Below, piece after piece: positions 38,895-48,935 of a stretch of 64,000 bases of DNA. Positions within the stretch are counted from its first letter, which is position 1; the number at the start of each line of letters is the position of its first letter. The notes below the pieces were generated by a model. It had not been told where the DNA came from, ran no database searches, and worked only from the letters and a program-made list of their open reading frames with translations. Source of the stretch: Azospira oryzae (GTDB lineage: Bacteria; Pseudomonadota; Gammaproteobacteria; Burkholderiales; Rhodocyclaceae). The position numbers were made by a program, and so were the translations under genes. The stretch spans positions 906,137 to 970,136 of the forward strand of contig NZ_SHKM01000001.1 of assembly GCF_004217225.1 (NCBI RefSeq). Reading direction: 5' to 3'.

Positions 38895-39968
38895 ATGCGC
38901 CTCACCCTCCTCGTTCCCGAACTGCTGTGGCCCGAACCGGAAGACGACCTGGCCTGGCAGGCCCTGGATTGCCCGGCCCTGGACACCCTGCTGCAACGGA
39001 GCGAACTGCAGCGCCGCCCGGCCCTGGCCGCCGAGGCCCAGGCGGCCCGCTGGCTGGGACCGACACCGCAACCCCTGGGCGCCCTGCGCCTGCTGGGAGA
39101 GGACGGTGCCGCCCTGGCACCGGACGCAGGCGTCTGGCTCTGTGCCGACCCCATCCACCTGCGCCTGCACCAGGAAGAGATCATCGTCGCCGACAGCCGG
39201 GAACTGGACCTGGAAGCCGCCGAAGTCGAAACCCTGGCCGCCAGCCTCAACGCCCACTATGCGGGCGAGGCCAGCTTCCACCCGGTGACGGCCAGCCGCT
39301 GGTATGTGCGCCTGGAGACGCCCTGGGCGGCCGAACTGCCCGGGGACACCTTGCCGCCCCTTTCCGCCGCCGCCGGCCGCCGCCTCAACCTGCCGACCCC
39401 GGCGGACCTGCCGTCGCGCCGCCTGCTGGCCCTGATGAACGAAATCCAGATGCTGCTGCACAGCCACCCGGTGAACGAAGCCCGGGGCGAACGGGGCCTG
39501 CCCGCCGTGAACGGCCTCTGGCTGTGGGGCGCCGGCAGCCTGGGGCCGGCGGCAGCGGCCCCGGAGGCAGGCGCCATCTGGAGCAACCAGCCCCTGCCCC
39601 GGGGACTGGCCCGGGCCGCCGGTCTGCAGCACCACCCCCTCCCCGCCTCCGCCCACTCCCTGTTGCAGGCCGGGCCGGCTGAAGAACGCCATCTGGTGTG
39701 CCTCGACGACCTGCTGCAGGCGGCCCAGGACCAGGATGCCCAGGCCTGGCGCGACGCCCTGGCAGACCTGGAAAACCGCTGGTTCGCTCCCCTCAAGACA
39801 GCCCTGGCCAGGGGGCGCCTCAGCCAGCTGGAAGTGGTGGCCGGCACCAGCTACGGCGACCTCACCTGGCAGGCGAGCCCGCGCCAGATCAAGGGCGGCC
39901 TCTTTTCCTTCCTCGCCGGCAAGCCCGAAGCCCTGCAGCAGCTGGCCCGCCGCCTGGCCGCCGCCTAG
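38895..39968 (+). CDS. RpfE-family regulatory-type protein next to recJ
   Basis: 357-residue soluble protein without clear catalytic motifs. It begins MRLTLLVPELLWPEP. It has the conserved NEIQMLLHSHPVNEARG and PAVNGLWLWGAGSLG segments of the family that includes Xanthomonas RpfE, which genome projects sometimes label a phosphoglycerate mutase-like protein. In Xanthomonas the rpfE gene also lies beside recJ, prfB and lysS. The molecular function is not known. The gap to recJ is only 36 bp, so the two are probably cotranscribed. Upstream lie about 228 bp shared with the divergent lolC. Confidence 0.72.
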   Translation: MRLTLLVPELLWPEPEDDLAWQALDCPALDTLLQRSELQRRPALAAEAQAARWLGPTPQPLGALRLLGEDGAALAPDAGVWLCADPIHLRLHQEEIIVADSRELDLEAAEVETLAASLNAHYAGEASFHPVTASRWYVRLETPWAAELPGDTLPPLSAAAGRRLNLPTPADLPSRRLLALMNEIQMLLHSHPVNEARGERGLPAVNGLWLWGAGSLGPAAAAPEAGAIWSNQPLPRGLARAAGLQHHPLPASAHSLLQAGPAEERHLVCLDDLLQAAQDQDAQAWRDALADLENRWFAPLKTALARGRLSQLEVVAGTSYGDLTWQASPRQIKGGLFSFLAGKPEALQQLARRLAAA

Positions 39969-40004
39969 GCCCCGACCGCCCCCAATTTCCCCAAAGTCAC
40001 TGTC

Positions 40005-41702
40005 ATGACCCAGCTCATCGCCCGCCCCGTCCCGCCCCGCCCCCAGTGGCAACTGGAGCAGGAAGGCCTGCACCCGCTCCTAGCCCGCATCTATGCCGCC
40101 CGGGGCATCAAGCACAAGGCCGAACTGGATTACGACCTGAAAAGCCTGATTCCCCCGAGCCAGCTCACCGGCACCGAAGAGGCCGCCATCCTCCTGGCCG
40201 ATGCCATCGAAGCCGAGGCCCGCATTCTCGTCGTCGGCGACTACGACTGCGACGGCGCCACCGCCACCGCCGTGGCCGTGCGCGCCCTGCGCCTCCTGGG
40301 CGGCACGGTGGACTACCTGGTGCCCGACCGCTTCGTCCACGGCTACGGCCTCTCGCCCCAGATCGTCGAACTGGCGGCAGAGCGCCAGCCGGACCTGCTG
40401 GTCACCGTGGACAACGGCATCGCCAGCATCGAAGGGGTGGAAGCGGCGCGCCAGCTGGGCATCGCCACCCTCATCACCGACCACCACCTGCCGGCCGAGA
40501 CCCTGCCGGAGGCGGACTGCATCGTCAATCCCAACCAGCCCGGCTGCACCTTTCCCAGCAAGGCCCTGGCAGGAGTCGGCGTCATGTTCTACGTGGCTCT
40601 GGCCCTGCGCGCCGAGATGCGCCGTCGCGGCGCCTTCGGCCCGGAGCGCCCGGAGCCCAACTTCTCCTGCCTGCTGGACCTGGTGGCCCTGGGCACGGTG
40701 GCCGACGTGGTCAAGCTGGACCACAACAACCGCATCCTGGTGGCCCAGGGTCTGAAGCGCATGCGCGAAGGCAAGCTGACGCCGGGCATCCGCGCCCTCT
40801 TCCGCGCCGCCGGACGCAATCTGCAGACCGCCTCCGCCTTCGACCTGGGCTTCACCGTCGGCCCCCGCCTCAACGCCGCCGGCCGCCTCTCGGACATGAG
40901 CTTAGGCATCGAATGCCTCATCACCGACGACGAGGCCCGGGCCGCCAACATCGCCCAGCAGCTGGACCAGCTCAACCGGGAACGGCGCGAAATCGAGGCC
41001 GGCATGCAGGAGCAGGCCCTCATCCACCTGGAAAACTTCGACCTGGAAGCCAGCGGCGCCGGCGTCGCCCTTTTCGACCCGGACTGGCACCAGGGCGTGG
41101 TCGGCATCCTGGCCTCCCGCATCAAGGAAAAGCTGCACCGCCCGGTGTTCGCCTTCGCCCGGGGCGACGACGGCCAGATCAAGGGTTCCGGCCGCTCCAT
41201 TCCCGGCCTGCACCTGCGGGATGCCCTGGATCTCGTCTCCAAGCGGGCCCCCGGCATCCTGCTGCGCTTCGGCGGCCACGCCATGGCCGCCGGCGCCACC
41301 TTGATGGAAGAACGCTTCGAGGAATTCAAGAGCCTCTTCGCCCAGGTGGCCGACGAACTGCTCAACCCGGCGGACCTGACCCGCACCCTGGAGACGGACG
41401 GCGCCCTGGAGGCCGGCTACATCTCCCTGCAGGTGGCGGAAATGCTGGCCGGCGAAGTGTGGGGCCAGGGCTTCCCGGCACCGTTGTTCGAGGACGTGTT
41501 CGAGGTGGAAAGCCAACGGGTGCTGAAGGACAAGCACCTCAAGCTGCGCCTGAAGAAGGAGCGGTCGTTGCTGGAGGCGATCCAGTTCAACGCCACGGAA
41601 AATCCCGGCCCCCGGGCCCGCCTGGCCTACCGCCTGACCATCAACGACTACAACGGGGTGCAGACGCCCCAGCTGGTGGTGGAGCACTGCGCCCCGGCCT
41701 GA
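40005..41702 (+). CDS. recJ: Single-stranded-DNA-specific exonuclease RecJ
   Basis: 565 residues (E. coli 577). 5'-3' exonuclease used in RecF-pathway recombination and mismatch repair. The DHH phosphoesterase motifs are all visible: VVGDYDCDGATATAVAVRAL (motif I), TVDNGI, ITDHHLP (DHH), and LDLVALGTVADVV. The DHHA1 part has GSGRSIPGLHLRDAL and RFGGHAMAAGATL. The protein is full length. The rpfE-like gene lies just upstream. Confidence 0.96.
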   Translation: MTQLIARPVPPRPQWQLEQEGLHPLLARIYAARGIKHKAELDYDLKSLIPPSQLTGTEEAAILLADAIEAEARILVVGDYDCDGATATAVAVRALRLLGGTVDYLVPDRFVHGYGLSPQIVELAAERQPDLLVTVDNGIASIEGVEAARQLGIATLITDHHLPAETLPEADCIVNPNQPGCTFPSKALAGVGVMFYVALALRAEMRRRGAFGPERPEPNFSCLLDLVALGTVADVVKLDHNNRILVAQGLKRMREGKLTPGIRALFRAAGRNLQTASAFDLGFTVGPRLNAAGRLSDMSLGIECLITDDEARAANIAQQLDQLNRERREIEAGMQEQALIHLENFDLEASGAGVALFDPDWHQGVVGILASRIKEKLHRPVFAFARGDDGQIKGSGRSIPGLHLRDALDLVSKRAPGILLRFGGHAMAAGATLMEERFEEFKSLFAQVADELLNPADLTRTLETDGALEAGYISLQVAEMLAGEVWGQGFPAPLFEDVFEVESQRVLKDKHLKLRLKKERSLLEAIQFNATENPGPRARLAYRLTINDYNGVQTPQLVVEHCAPA

Positions 41703-41827
41703 GGGGCATAAGGGACGGGCCTTTCCAGGCAGCCTACCGGGAAAGTCGCATGAATGCTGGCTCCCAGGGTAGGTGATTTCCAGCCTTCGCCCCGGGCCGC
41801 GACGCCTGCCCGGGCGCCGGTCGCCGT

Positions 41828-42724
41828 CTAGCTGCGCTTCAGGGACACCGCCCCCACCGCCGCCAGGATCAACAGGGCCGCCACCCCTTCCCGCCAGCCG
41901 GGCTGCTCCCCCAGTATCAGGGCGCCGCCGAGGACGCCGATGAGGGGCGTCACCAGGGAGGACAGGGAGGACACCGCCACCGGCACCATCAGCACGATGC
42001 GGTTCCAGGCCCAGTAGCAGAACATGAAGGCGACGAAGACGTTGTAGGAGACGCCGAAGGCCGGCCAGAACGAGGGCCAGGCCAGGCGCGAAGTTTCCAG
42101 GGGAAGCGCCACCGCCAGCATGGGCAGGCCGCCCAGGACCATCATCCAGCCCGTCAGGGCGGTGGTGGACAGCCCCACCGGCAGACGCTTCAGCAGCACC
42201 ACCCCGAGGGCCCAGCTCCACGCCGCGCCAACCATGCAGGCCACCCCCACCGGCGCCCGCAGCATACCTTCCAGGCTGTCGCCCATGAGCACCCCGACCC
42301 CGGCCAGGCCCAGCAGCAGGGCCACGATGCGGCCCGCCGTCAGCCGCTCGCCGAGAAGCCACACCGACAGCAGCACGCTCCACAGGGGCATGGTGTAACC
42401 CAAGAGGGCCGCCCGTCCCGAGGGCAGCAGGCCGACGCCGTAGATGGCGAGGACATTCCAGCCGACGATGTTGGTCAGGGTCACCAGGGCCAGGCGGCCC
42501 CAGCGGCTGCGGGGCACCCGGATGCTGCCGCCGCCGGCCCGGGCGATGGCCAGGATGCCGAGGCCGCCCAGCAGCAGGCAGCTGCCGCGGAAATAGAGGG
42601 GCGGCACTTCGGACAGCACCACTTTCATCACCGGCCAGTTGAAGCCCCAGCCCAGGGCCAGGGCGGCCAGCAGCAGGAGCCCCTGGCGGGGCAGACGTTC
42701 GAAACTGGAGGTGGGGAGGGACAC
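41828..42724 (-). CDS. EamA/DMT-family transporter
   Basis: About 298 residues with ten hydrophobic helices. The first helix reads LLLLAALALGWGFNWPVMK. NVLAIYGVGLLPSGRAALLGY and SLSSLVTPLIGVLGGALILGE close the two repeats. The substrate is unknown. The start is uncertain: there is no ATG with the right spacing, so a GTG at 42724 is chosen because it leaves a short polar leader before helix one. The gene lies on the minus strand between recJ and prfB, which are adjacent and co-directional in many other bacteria. Confidence 0.8.
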   Translation of the reverse strand: MSLPTSSFERLPRQGLLLLAALALGWGFNWPVMKVVLSEVPPLYFRGSCLLLGGLGILAIARAGGGSIRVPRSRWGRLALVTLTNIVGWNVLAIYGVGLLPSGRAALLGYTMPLWSVLLSVWLLGERLTAGRIVALLLGLAGVGVLMGDSLEGMLRAPVGVACMVGAAWSWALGVVLLKRLPVGLSTTALTGWMMVLGGLPMLAVALPLETSRLAWPSFWPAFGVSYNVFVAFMFCYWAWNRIVLMVPVAVSSLSSLVTPLIGVLGGALILGEQPGWREGVAALLILAAVGAVSLKRS

Positions 42725-42817
42725 CGGCGGCAACCCGGAAGAAAAGGGGCTACGGAGTTTACTCCTTTGCCCGCCTTCCTTGCATCGTCGCGGCCACCGG
42801 GAGCCCGGTGCAAAGTG

Positions 42818-42823
42818 TATAAT
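42818..42823 (+). promoter_or_regulatory. -10 element for prfB-lysS
   Basis: TATAAT preceded by TG, 31 bases before the prfB ATG. No strong -35 is seen at 17 bp. It is probably the promoter of the prfB-lysS operon. Confidence 0.5.
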
Positions 42824-42854
42824 TGCCGGTTTTCCCAGCAGAACAGCCAAGAAC

Positions 42855-43959
42855 ATGGAAGCGGAACAGCTCAACGCCATCGCCAACAAGCTTGCCGACC
42901 TGGAATCCCGGTCGGCGGAACTTCGGAGGTATCTTTGACTACGACACCAAGGAAGTCCGTCTAGTCGAAGTCTCCCGCGAACTGGAAAGTCCCGACGTCT
43001 GGGACGACGCCAAGCGCGCCCAGGACCTGGGCCGGGAAAAGAAGGCCCTGGAAGGCGTGGTGGTGACCCTGCAGGAAGTGGCCCAGGGTCTGGCCGACGG
43101 CAAGGAGCTGTTCGAGATCGCCCGTGAAGAAGGCGACTTCGACACCGTGGCCGCCGTGGCCGCCGACAACGAGGCCATCGAGGCCAAGGTGGCGGCCCTG
43201 GAATTCCGCCGCATGTTCAACAATCCCCAGGACCCGAACCCCTGCTTCCTGGAAATCCAGGCCGGCGCCGGCGGTACCGAGGCCCAGGACTGGGCTTCCA
43301 TGCTGCTGCGCATGTACCTGCGCTACACCGAGCGCAAGGGTTTCGACGTGCAGGTGCTGGAAGAATCCGAAGGCGACGTGGCCGGCATCAAGAGCGCCAC
43401 CCTGCGCATCGCCGGCGACTACGCCTACGGCATGCTGCGCACCGAAACCGGCATCCACCGCCTGGTGCGCAAGAGCCCCTTCGACTCCAACGCCCGCCGC
43501 CACACCTCCTTCACTTCCGTGTTCGTCTATCCGGAAGTGGACGACTCCATCGAGATCGACATCAACCCGGCGGACGTGCGCACCGATACCTACCGCGCCT
43601 CCGGCGCCGGCGGTCAGCACATCAACAAGACCGACTCCGCCGTGCGTCTGACCCACGTGCCCACGGGCATCGTGGTGCAGTGCCAGAACGACCGTTCCCA
43701 GCACCGCAACCGGGACGAAGCCTGGCAGATGCTGCGGGCCCGCCTCTACGAATTCGAACTGCGCAAGCAGCAGGCCGAGCAGCAGAAGCTGGAAGACGCC
43801 AAGTCCGACATCGGCTGGGGCCACCAGATCCGCTCCTACGTGCTGGACCAGTCCCGCATCAAGGACCTGCGCACCAACTTCGAAACGGGTAACACCCAGG
43901 CCGTACTCGACGGCGACCTCGACGACTTCATCCAGGCCAGCCTCAAGCAAGGCGTGTAA
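42855..43959 (+). CDS. prfB: Peptide chain release factor 2 (with programmed +1 frameshift)
   Basis: RF2 reads UGA and UAA stop codons and triggers peptide release. The first 27 codons start at 42855 and end in a UGA at 42936-42938. Translation must shift +1 there to continue to 43959, giving 367 residues. The shift site is classic: a Shine-Dalgarno-like CGGAGG just before TATCTTTGAC. The GGQ motif is present in [15 protein letters not shown]. The recognition-loop region reads [21 protein letters not shown] conventional gene caller may miss the first exon-like part. lysS follows 26 bp downstream. Confidence 0.97.
42926..42939 (+). promoter_or_regulatory. prfB +1 recoding site
   Basis: Internal Shine-Dalgarno-like GGAGG three bases before the slippery CTT TGA C. 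This autoregulatory site lets low RF2 levels favour frameshifting. Confidence 0.93.
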
Positions 43960-43985
43960 GCGAATAAAACATCAGGCAGACGACC

Positions 43986-45488
43986 ATGACCGAACAGACC
44001 GCACAACCCCAGGACGAGAATCAGCTCATCGCCGAGCGCCGGGCCAAGCTGGCCAAGTGGCGCGAGAGCGGCAAGGCCTACCCCAACGATTTCCGCCGCG
44101 AAAACACCGCCGGCCGCCTCGACGAGCTGTACAGCGAGAAAACCGCCGAGGAACTGGAAGCGGCCCCCATCAGCGTCAAGGTTGCCGGCCGCATCATGCT
44201 GCGCCGCCTCATGGGCAAGGCCAGCTTCGCCACCATCCAGGACGTTTCCGGCCGCATCCAGCTCTACGTCAAGGTGGACCTGGTGGGCGCCGAAGCCTAT
44301 GACGACTTCAAGCACTGGGACATCGGCGACATCGTCGGTGCCGAAGGCACCCTGTTCAAGACCCGCACCGGCGAACTGACCATCCAGGTCTCCGAGATCC
44401 GCCTGCTGTCCAAGGCCCTGCGCCCCCTGCCGGAGAAGTTCCACGGTCTGACCGACATGGAACAGCGCCACCGCCAGCGCTATCTCGACCTGATCATGAA
44501 CGAGTCCTCCCGGTTCACCTTCGTAGCCCGCAGCCGGATGATCCAGTCCATCCGCAACTACATGATCAGCCACCACTTCCTGGAAGTGGAAACGCCCATG
44601 ATGCACCCCATCCCCGGCGGTGCCTCGGCCAAGCCCTTCATCACCCACCACAACGCCCTGGACATGGAACTGTTCCTGCGCATCGCGCCGGAGCTGTACC
44701 TGAAGCGCCTGGTGGTGGGCGGCTTCGAGAAGGTGTTCGAAGTTAACCGCAACTTCCGCAACGAAGGCCTTTCCACCCGCCACAACCCCGAATTCACCAT
44801 GATGGAGTTCTACGAGGCCTATGCCGACTACAAGCTCCTCATGGACTTCACCGAAGGCCTGCTGCGCCACGCCGCCCGGGACGCCCTGGGCACCGAGGTG
44901 TTCCAGTACCAGGGCCGGGAGCTGGACCTGTCCAAGCCCTTCGCCCGCCTGACCATGGTCCAGGCCGTGCGTGCCCAGTGCCCCGGCTACTCCGAAGCCG
45001 AACTGAACGACGCCGAGTGGCTGAAGAAGAAGCTGGGCGAGATGAAGGTCGCGGTGAAGCCCGGCATGGGCCTGGGCGCCCTGCAGCTGCTGATGTTCGA
45101 GGAAGTGGCCGAAGCCAACCTGTGGGACCCCACCTTCATCATCGACTACCCGGTGGAAGTCTCCCCCCTGGCCCGGGCCTCCGACAGCAATCCGGAAATC
45201 ACCGAGCGTTTCGAGCTGTTCATCGTCGGCCGGGAAATCGCCAACGGCTTCTCCGAGCTGAACGATCCGGAAGACCAGGCCGCCCGCTTCCTGGAGCAGG
45301 CCAAGGCCAAGGATGCCGGCGACGAGGAAGCCATGTTCTACGACGCCGACTACATCAAGGCCCTGGAATTCGGCCTGCCCCCCACCGGCGGCTGCGGCAT
45401 CGGCATCGACCGTCTGGTCATGCTGCTCACCGACACCGCCAACATCCGGGACGTCATCCTCTTCCCCCAGATGCGCAAGGAAGACTGA
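43986..45488 (+). CDS. lysS: Lysyl-tRNA synthetase, class II
   Basis: 500 residues (E. coli LysS 505). Charges tRNA-Lys. The N-terminal OB-fold anticodon-binding domain covers about 55-150 ([20 protein letters not shown]). Class II motif 1 is around [21 protein letters not shown]. Motif 2 is [21 protein letters not shown]. Motif 3 is [15 protein letters not shown] near the end. It follows prfB at 26 bp and ends at a strong tandem terminator. Confidence 0.97.
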   Translation: MTEQTAQPQDENQLIAERRAKLAKWRESGKAYPNDFRRENTAGRLDELYSEKTAEELEAAPISVKVAGRIMLRRLMGKASFATIQDVSGRIQLYVKVDLVGAEAYDDFKHWDIGDIVGAEGTLFKTRTGELTIQVSEIRLLSKALRPLPEKFHGLTDMEQRHRQRYLDLIMNESSRFTFVARSRMIQSIRNYMISHHFLEVETPMMHPIPGGASAKPFITHHNALDMELFLRIAPELYLKRLVVGGFEKVFEVNRNFRNEGLSTRHNPEFTMMEFYEAYADYKLLMDFTEGLLRHAARDALGTEVFQYQGRELDLSKPFARLTMVQAVRAQCPGYSEAELNDAEWLKKKLGEMKVAVKPGMGLGALQLLMFEEVAEANLWDPTFIIDYPVEVSPLARASDSNPEITERFELFIVGREIANGFSELNDPEDQAARFLEQAKAKDAGDEEAMFYDADYIKALEFGLPPTGGCGIGIDRLVMLLTDTANIRDVILFPQMRKED

Positions 45489-45499
45489 ACACCGAACCC

Positions 45500-45561
45500 T
45501 ATCGACTCCGCCCGGAGTCGATAAAAAAGGCGCGGTGGCCGCAAGGCCCCGCGCCTTTTTT
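45500..45561 (+). terminator. Tandem hairpin terminator after lysS
   Basis: A perfect 11-bp hairpin (TATCGACTCCG/CGGAGTCGATA, 45500-45523) is followed at once by an intrinsic terminator, AAAAAAGGCGCGG/CCGCGCCTTTTTT with an inner GGCC-GCAA-GGCC stem. The second can act on both strands, so it also serves the hybrid kinase gene. Confidence 0.9.
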
Positions 45562-45611
45562 CTTGCCTGCAGCCGCGGCCCGGACTCCGGCCCGGCAGGC
45601 GCTCCGCCGCC

Positions 45612-48407
45612 CTAGTGGCCGCCCTGCTCCATGTAGCGTTCCAGGGCACTGCGGGTATCGGCCAGGAGTTGGGGCAGGCTCTCGCCCAGGCGCCGCACTT
45701 CGGCCGCCTGCCCTTCCCGGGCGGCCGCCTCGACCCGGGCCGCCAGTTCGGACAGGGGCCGGGCACCGATGCTGGCAGCGGCAGACTTGAGGCTGTGGGC
45801 CGCCTCCCGGGCCGCCGCCAGGTCGTCCTGGGCCATGTTCTGCAGGGCCTGGCTGGCCTGGGCAAGGAAGGTGAAAACGAAGCGGGCCAGGAAGATGCTG
45901 CGCACCTCCCCCGCCTCTTCCTGGCGCGCGGCAATGGCGTCCAGCACCGCCGCGTCCAGCAGGGCTCCCGCCTCCCGCTCCGGCCGGGCCTGGACCCGCA
46001 CCTGGGCGCCGCCTTCCGGCGGTCCCAGCCAGTCGGTGAGCAGGGCCACCAGGGCCAGCTCGTCGAAGGGTTTGGGCAGGAAGCCGTTCATGCCGGCGGC
46101 CAGGCAGCGCTGCCGGTCCTCGGCGAAGGAATTGGCGGTGAGGGCGATGATGGCGGTGGGCAGCCGGCCCGCCTGGATCTCCCGCTGGCGCAGCTCCCGG
46201 GAGGCGGTGAGGCCGTCCATGACCGGCATCTGGCAATCCATGAGGATCAGGTCGAAATCCCGCTCGGCCCATTTTTCCAGGGCCTCCCGGCCGTGGTTGG
46301 CCACCTCCACCTGGCAGCCGAAGACCTGCAGCAGGCCCCGGGTCACCTCCTGGTTGGTCAGGTTGTCCTCCACCAGCAGCACCTTGCCGTGGAAGCGGGG
46401 CCGGTTCGGCACCGCAGCGGCGGCCGGGCGCCAGGCGGCCCCCTGCCAGCCGGCAGCCGGCGGCAGGTCGGCACCCCGGGGCGCCACCATGAAGGCCTGG
46501 CCGATGCTGCGCACGAATTCCTTGCGCGACACCGGCTTCGACAGGCGCTGGGCAAAGACCTGGGCCAGTTCCCCTTCCAGGGTGCTGGCGCCGAAGTCGG
46601 AGAGGGCGATCCACACGCCGCCGCAGCGGCGGTGCCAGTCCTGCCAGGTGGCCTCGGGCAGTTGCAGGTAGCACAGGTCGGCCAGCACCGCCTGGGCCGC
46701 GCCCTCGCCCAGGAGCCGTTCCGCCTCGGCGGCATTGCGGGCCAGACGGCAGTCCAGGCCCAGGCTCTGGGCGTAGTCCTGCAGGATCAGGGCCAGGGTA
46801 GGCTGGGGTTCCAGCAGTACCAGGCGGAAGCCCGGATAGTGGATGCCGGTGGGGTTGTCCCGCACCACATGGAAAGGCAGCTCGAAACTGAATTCGCAGC
46901 CCTCGCCGGGACGGCTGGAGACGGTCAGGTCCCTGGCCCCCATCAGACGCACCAGCTCCCGGCTGATGGCCAGGCCCAGACCCGTGCCTTCGGCCCGCCG
47001 GCTGGCGGCTTCCTCGATCTCGGCCGGGGTCTGGGAGGCGGCGCTGGTCTGGGAGTAGGCCTGGAACAGCTTGCCCTGCTCCGATTCGGGAATGCCGGGC
47101 CCGGTGTCGCGCACGGTGAAGCGCAGCAGGATCACGTCGCCCCGCTCCCGGCTGTCGCCGGCGGCCCCCGGACTGCGCTCCACCCGCAGGCAGACTTCGC
47201 CCTGCTCGGTGAATTTGACCGCATTGCCGAGCAGGTTGAAGAGCACCTGCTTGAGCCGGTTGGGGTCCCCCGCCAGGGTCACGGGCAGTTCGCCCTTGAG
47301 ATGCACCGCCAGCTCCAGGCCCTTTTCCCGGGCATTGGGCGCCAGCAGCAGGGCGGCGCTCTCCACGGTGTCGGCCAGGTCGAAGGGCACCGCATCCACG
47401 GTCAGCTTGCCGGCCTCGATCTTGGAAAAGTCGAGCACGTCGTTGAGCACGTTGAGCAGGGTTTCGCCGGAACGCAGGGCGGCCTCGGTCATGCGCCGCT
47501 GGTCGCCGGAGAGGGCCGTGGTCTGCAACAGGCGGATCATGCCCAGCACGCCGTTGAGGGGGGTGCGGATCTCGTGGCTCATGGTGGCGAGGAAGCGGCT
47601 CTTGACCCGGCTTGCCTCCTCCGCCGCATCCCGGGAATGGGTCAGTTCCTCGGTGCGGGAGGCCACCATTTCCTCCAGGGATTCCCGATAGCGGGCCAGA
47701 CGTTCGTCCCGCTGCTCGATCTCCGCCAGCATGGCATTGAAACTGTCGATGAGGCGGCCCACCTCGTCCTCGCTGCCGCTCTCCTCCCGCTCCACCCGCA
47801 GGGAAAAGCGCTTGTGCCGGGTGATGTCCCGGGTGGCCTGCTCCAGGCGCACCACCGGGGCGGCGATGATGTGCTGCAGGCGGCGTGCCGCCAGCACCGC
47901 GGCGAGCATGGAAAGCACCGTCACCAGCAGCCAGATGAGGGCGCCCCGGCCCACCGCATCCCAATAGCCGTCGCGGCTGGCCAGCAGCTCGATGTGGCCG
48001 ACCACGCCGCTGCGGAAGACGATTTCCCGGCTCTCCCGGATGCGGTTCCAGGAGGCCGGCAGCCAGGCCAGGCGCTCCTGCTGCAGGGGGTTGCCGCGCA
48101 GGTAGCGGGCGAAGAGCTGGCCCTGGGCATCGCTGACCAGCACCTCGATCACCGCCGGGTCGGCGGAGAGGGCTCGCAGGGTATCCTGGGCCGCCTTGCC
48201 GTCGTTGAAGACCAGGGGCGCCTCCAGGTTGCGGGCGGTGACGTCGAGCAGGGCCTGCAGGTTTTCCCGGTTGAACTGCTCCACCTCGCGCAGGCCGTGG
48301 ATCAGGGTCAGGCTGGCATAGACCAGCAGGGCCGAGGCGGCCACCAGCATGAGGACCAGGCGCAGCTTTTCGCCGATGGGCAGGGAGCGGAATCTACGGC
48401 GCATCAT
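45612..48407 (-). CDS. Hybrid sensor histidine kinase with CHASE8 sensor and HPt
   Basis: 931 residues. Helix about 17-38; periplasmic CHASE8-like sensor about 42-150 ([36 protein letters not shown]); helix about 155-176; HAMP; coiled coil; HisKA with H278 in [11 protein letters not shown]; ATPase domain with [16 protein letters not shown] and GTGLGLAI. A degenerate receiver-like segment covers about 527-640. A complete receiver follows with VEDN, D724 in [11 protein letters not shown] and K779. A C-terminal HPt carries H871 in [13 protein letters not shown]. This is a BarA-like phosphorelay layout. The start overlaps the YfiR gene stop by ATGA. CHASE8 is also the sensor of YfiN, YfiR's partner in Pseudomonas. 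Confidence 0.92.
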   Translation of the reverse strand: MMRRRFRSLPIGEKLRLVLMLVAASALLVYASLTLIHGLREVEQFNRENLQALLDVTARNLEAPLVFNDGKAAQDTLRALSADPAVIEVLVSDAQGQLFARYLRGNPLQQERLAWLPASWNRIRESREIVFRSGVVGHIELLASRDGYWDAVGRGALIWLLVTVLSMLAAVLAARRLQHIIAAPVVRLEQATRDITRHKRFSLRVEREESGSEDEVGRLIDSFNAMLAEIEQRDERLARYRESLEEMVASRTEELTHSRDAAEEASRVKSRFLATMSHEIRTPLNGVLGMIRLLQTTALSGDQRRMTEAALRSGETLLNVLNDVLDFSKIEAGKLTVDAVPFDLADTVESAALLLAPNAREKGLELAVHLKGELPVTLAGDPNRLKQVLFNLLGNAVKFTEQGEVCLRVERSPGAAGDSRERGDVILLRFTVRDTGPGIPESEQGKLFQAYSQTSAASQTPAEIEEAASRRAEGTGLGLAISRELVRLMGARDLTVSSRPGEGCEFSFELPFHVVRDNPTGIHYPGFRLVLLEPQPTLALILQDYAQSLGLDCRLARNAAEAERLLGEGAAQAVLADLCYLQLPEATWQDWHRRCGGVWIALSDFGASTLEGELAQVFAQRLSKPVSRKEFVRSIGQAFMVAPRGADLPPAAGWQGAAWRPAAAAVPNRPRFHGKVLLVEDNLTNQEVTRGLLQVFGCQVEVANHGREALEKWAERDFDLILMDCQMPVMDGLTASRELRQREIQAGRLPTAIIALTANSFAEDRQRCLAAGMNGFLPKPFDELALVALLTDWLGPPEGGAQVRVQARPEREAGALLDAAVLDAIAARQEEAGEVRSIFLARFVFTFLAQASQALQNMAQDDLAAAREAAHSLKSAAASIGARPLSELAARVEAAAREGQAAEVRRLGESLPQLLADTRSALERYMEQGGH

Positions 48408-48934
48408 CGTGGCCTTCCGTAAATGGTGCGGGCCAGGCGCAGGAGATGGGCGCTGAGCCGGATGTTGGCGCGGCGCAGGGCCGCAAGATTGACGTCGAAG
48501 GCGACCTGGGTGCCTTCCCGGGCCAGGCCCACCATGCAGCCCTGGCTGACCAGGTCCTCGCCTTCGCACACCGTCAGCACCGGCGCCGTCGCCAGGGCCT
48601 GGGTCCACTCCAGGTCCCAGTCCCCCTGGCTGCGCCCGGGGGCGTCGCCGAGGAACAGCACCTGGCAGTCCCGGGCCTCGGCCGGGCGGCTGCGGGGAGA
48701 GACGCCGATGCGCCGCCCGAGCAGGGTCTGGCTGTCCAGGGCGAGCAGGGAATCGACCACCGGCCCCCGGCCGGCGACGCAGATCAGGGTGTGTTTGACC
48801 GACCAGTTGCCCTCGCCCCACTCCGCGTAGTTGGCCAGATTGGCTACCAGGGCCGCCTTCACCGCCGCCTCCGAGGGCGGGTTGGCCAGCGCCCACAGGG
48901 GCCAGCAGCAGAGCAGCAGCAGGCAACGCCTCAC
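48404..48934 (-). CDS. YfiR-family periplasmic protein (DUF4154)
   Basis: 176 residues with a signal peptide (cleavage probably after WALA, about residue 17). The mature part starts NPPSEAAVKAALVANLANYAEW. It ends with the family hallmark VAFDVNLAALRRANIRLSAH followed by LLRLARTIYG. In Pseudomonas YfiR is a periplasmic repressor of the CHASE8 diguanylate cyclase YfiN. The start is a GTG one base after the receptor stop codon. The three genes receptor-YfiR-kinase are translationally coupled. Several cysteines are present (three after the signal peptide), and YfiR is known to be redox-sensitive. Confidence 0.88.
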   Translation of the reverse strand: MRRCLLLLCCWPLWALANPPSEAAVKAALVANLANYAEWGEGNWSVKHTLICVAGRGPVVDSLLALDSQTLLGRRIGVSPRSRPAEARDCQVLFLGDAPGRSQGDWDLEWTQALATAPVLTVCEGEDLVSQGCMVGLAREGTQVAFDVNLAALRRANIRLSAHLLRLARTIYGRPR

Positions 48935-48935
48935 G

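Noticed and set aside
41709-41730. AAGGGACG...CTTTCCA after recJ, similar to the left half of the palindromic repeat
   Set aside because: Only the left half resembles the repeat and the matching right arm is missing. It may be a decayed half-copy, but chance is not excluded.
42724-42889. Longer N-terminus for the DMT transporter between recJ and prfB
   Set aside because: The upstream reading overlaps the prfB promoter and adds about 55 residues unlike a DMT leader. A GTG start closer to helix one fits better.
42936-42938. In-frame UGA in prfB as a disabling mutation
   Set aside because: It sits in the known programmed-frameshift context of RF2 genes, so it is regulatory, not damage.
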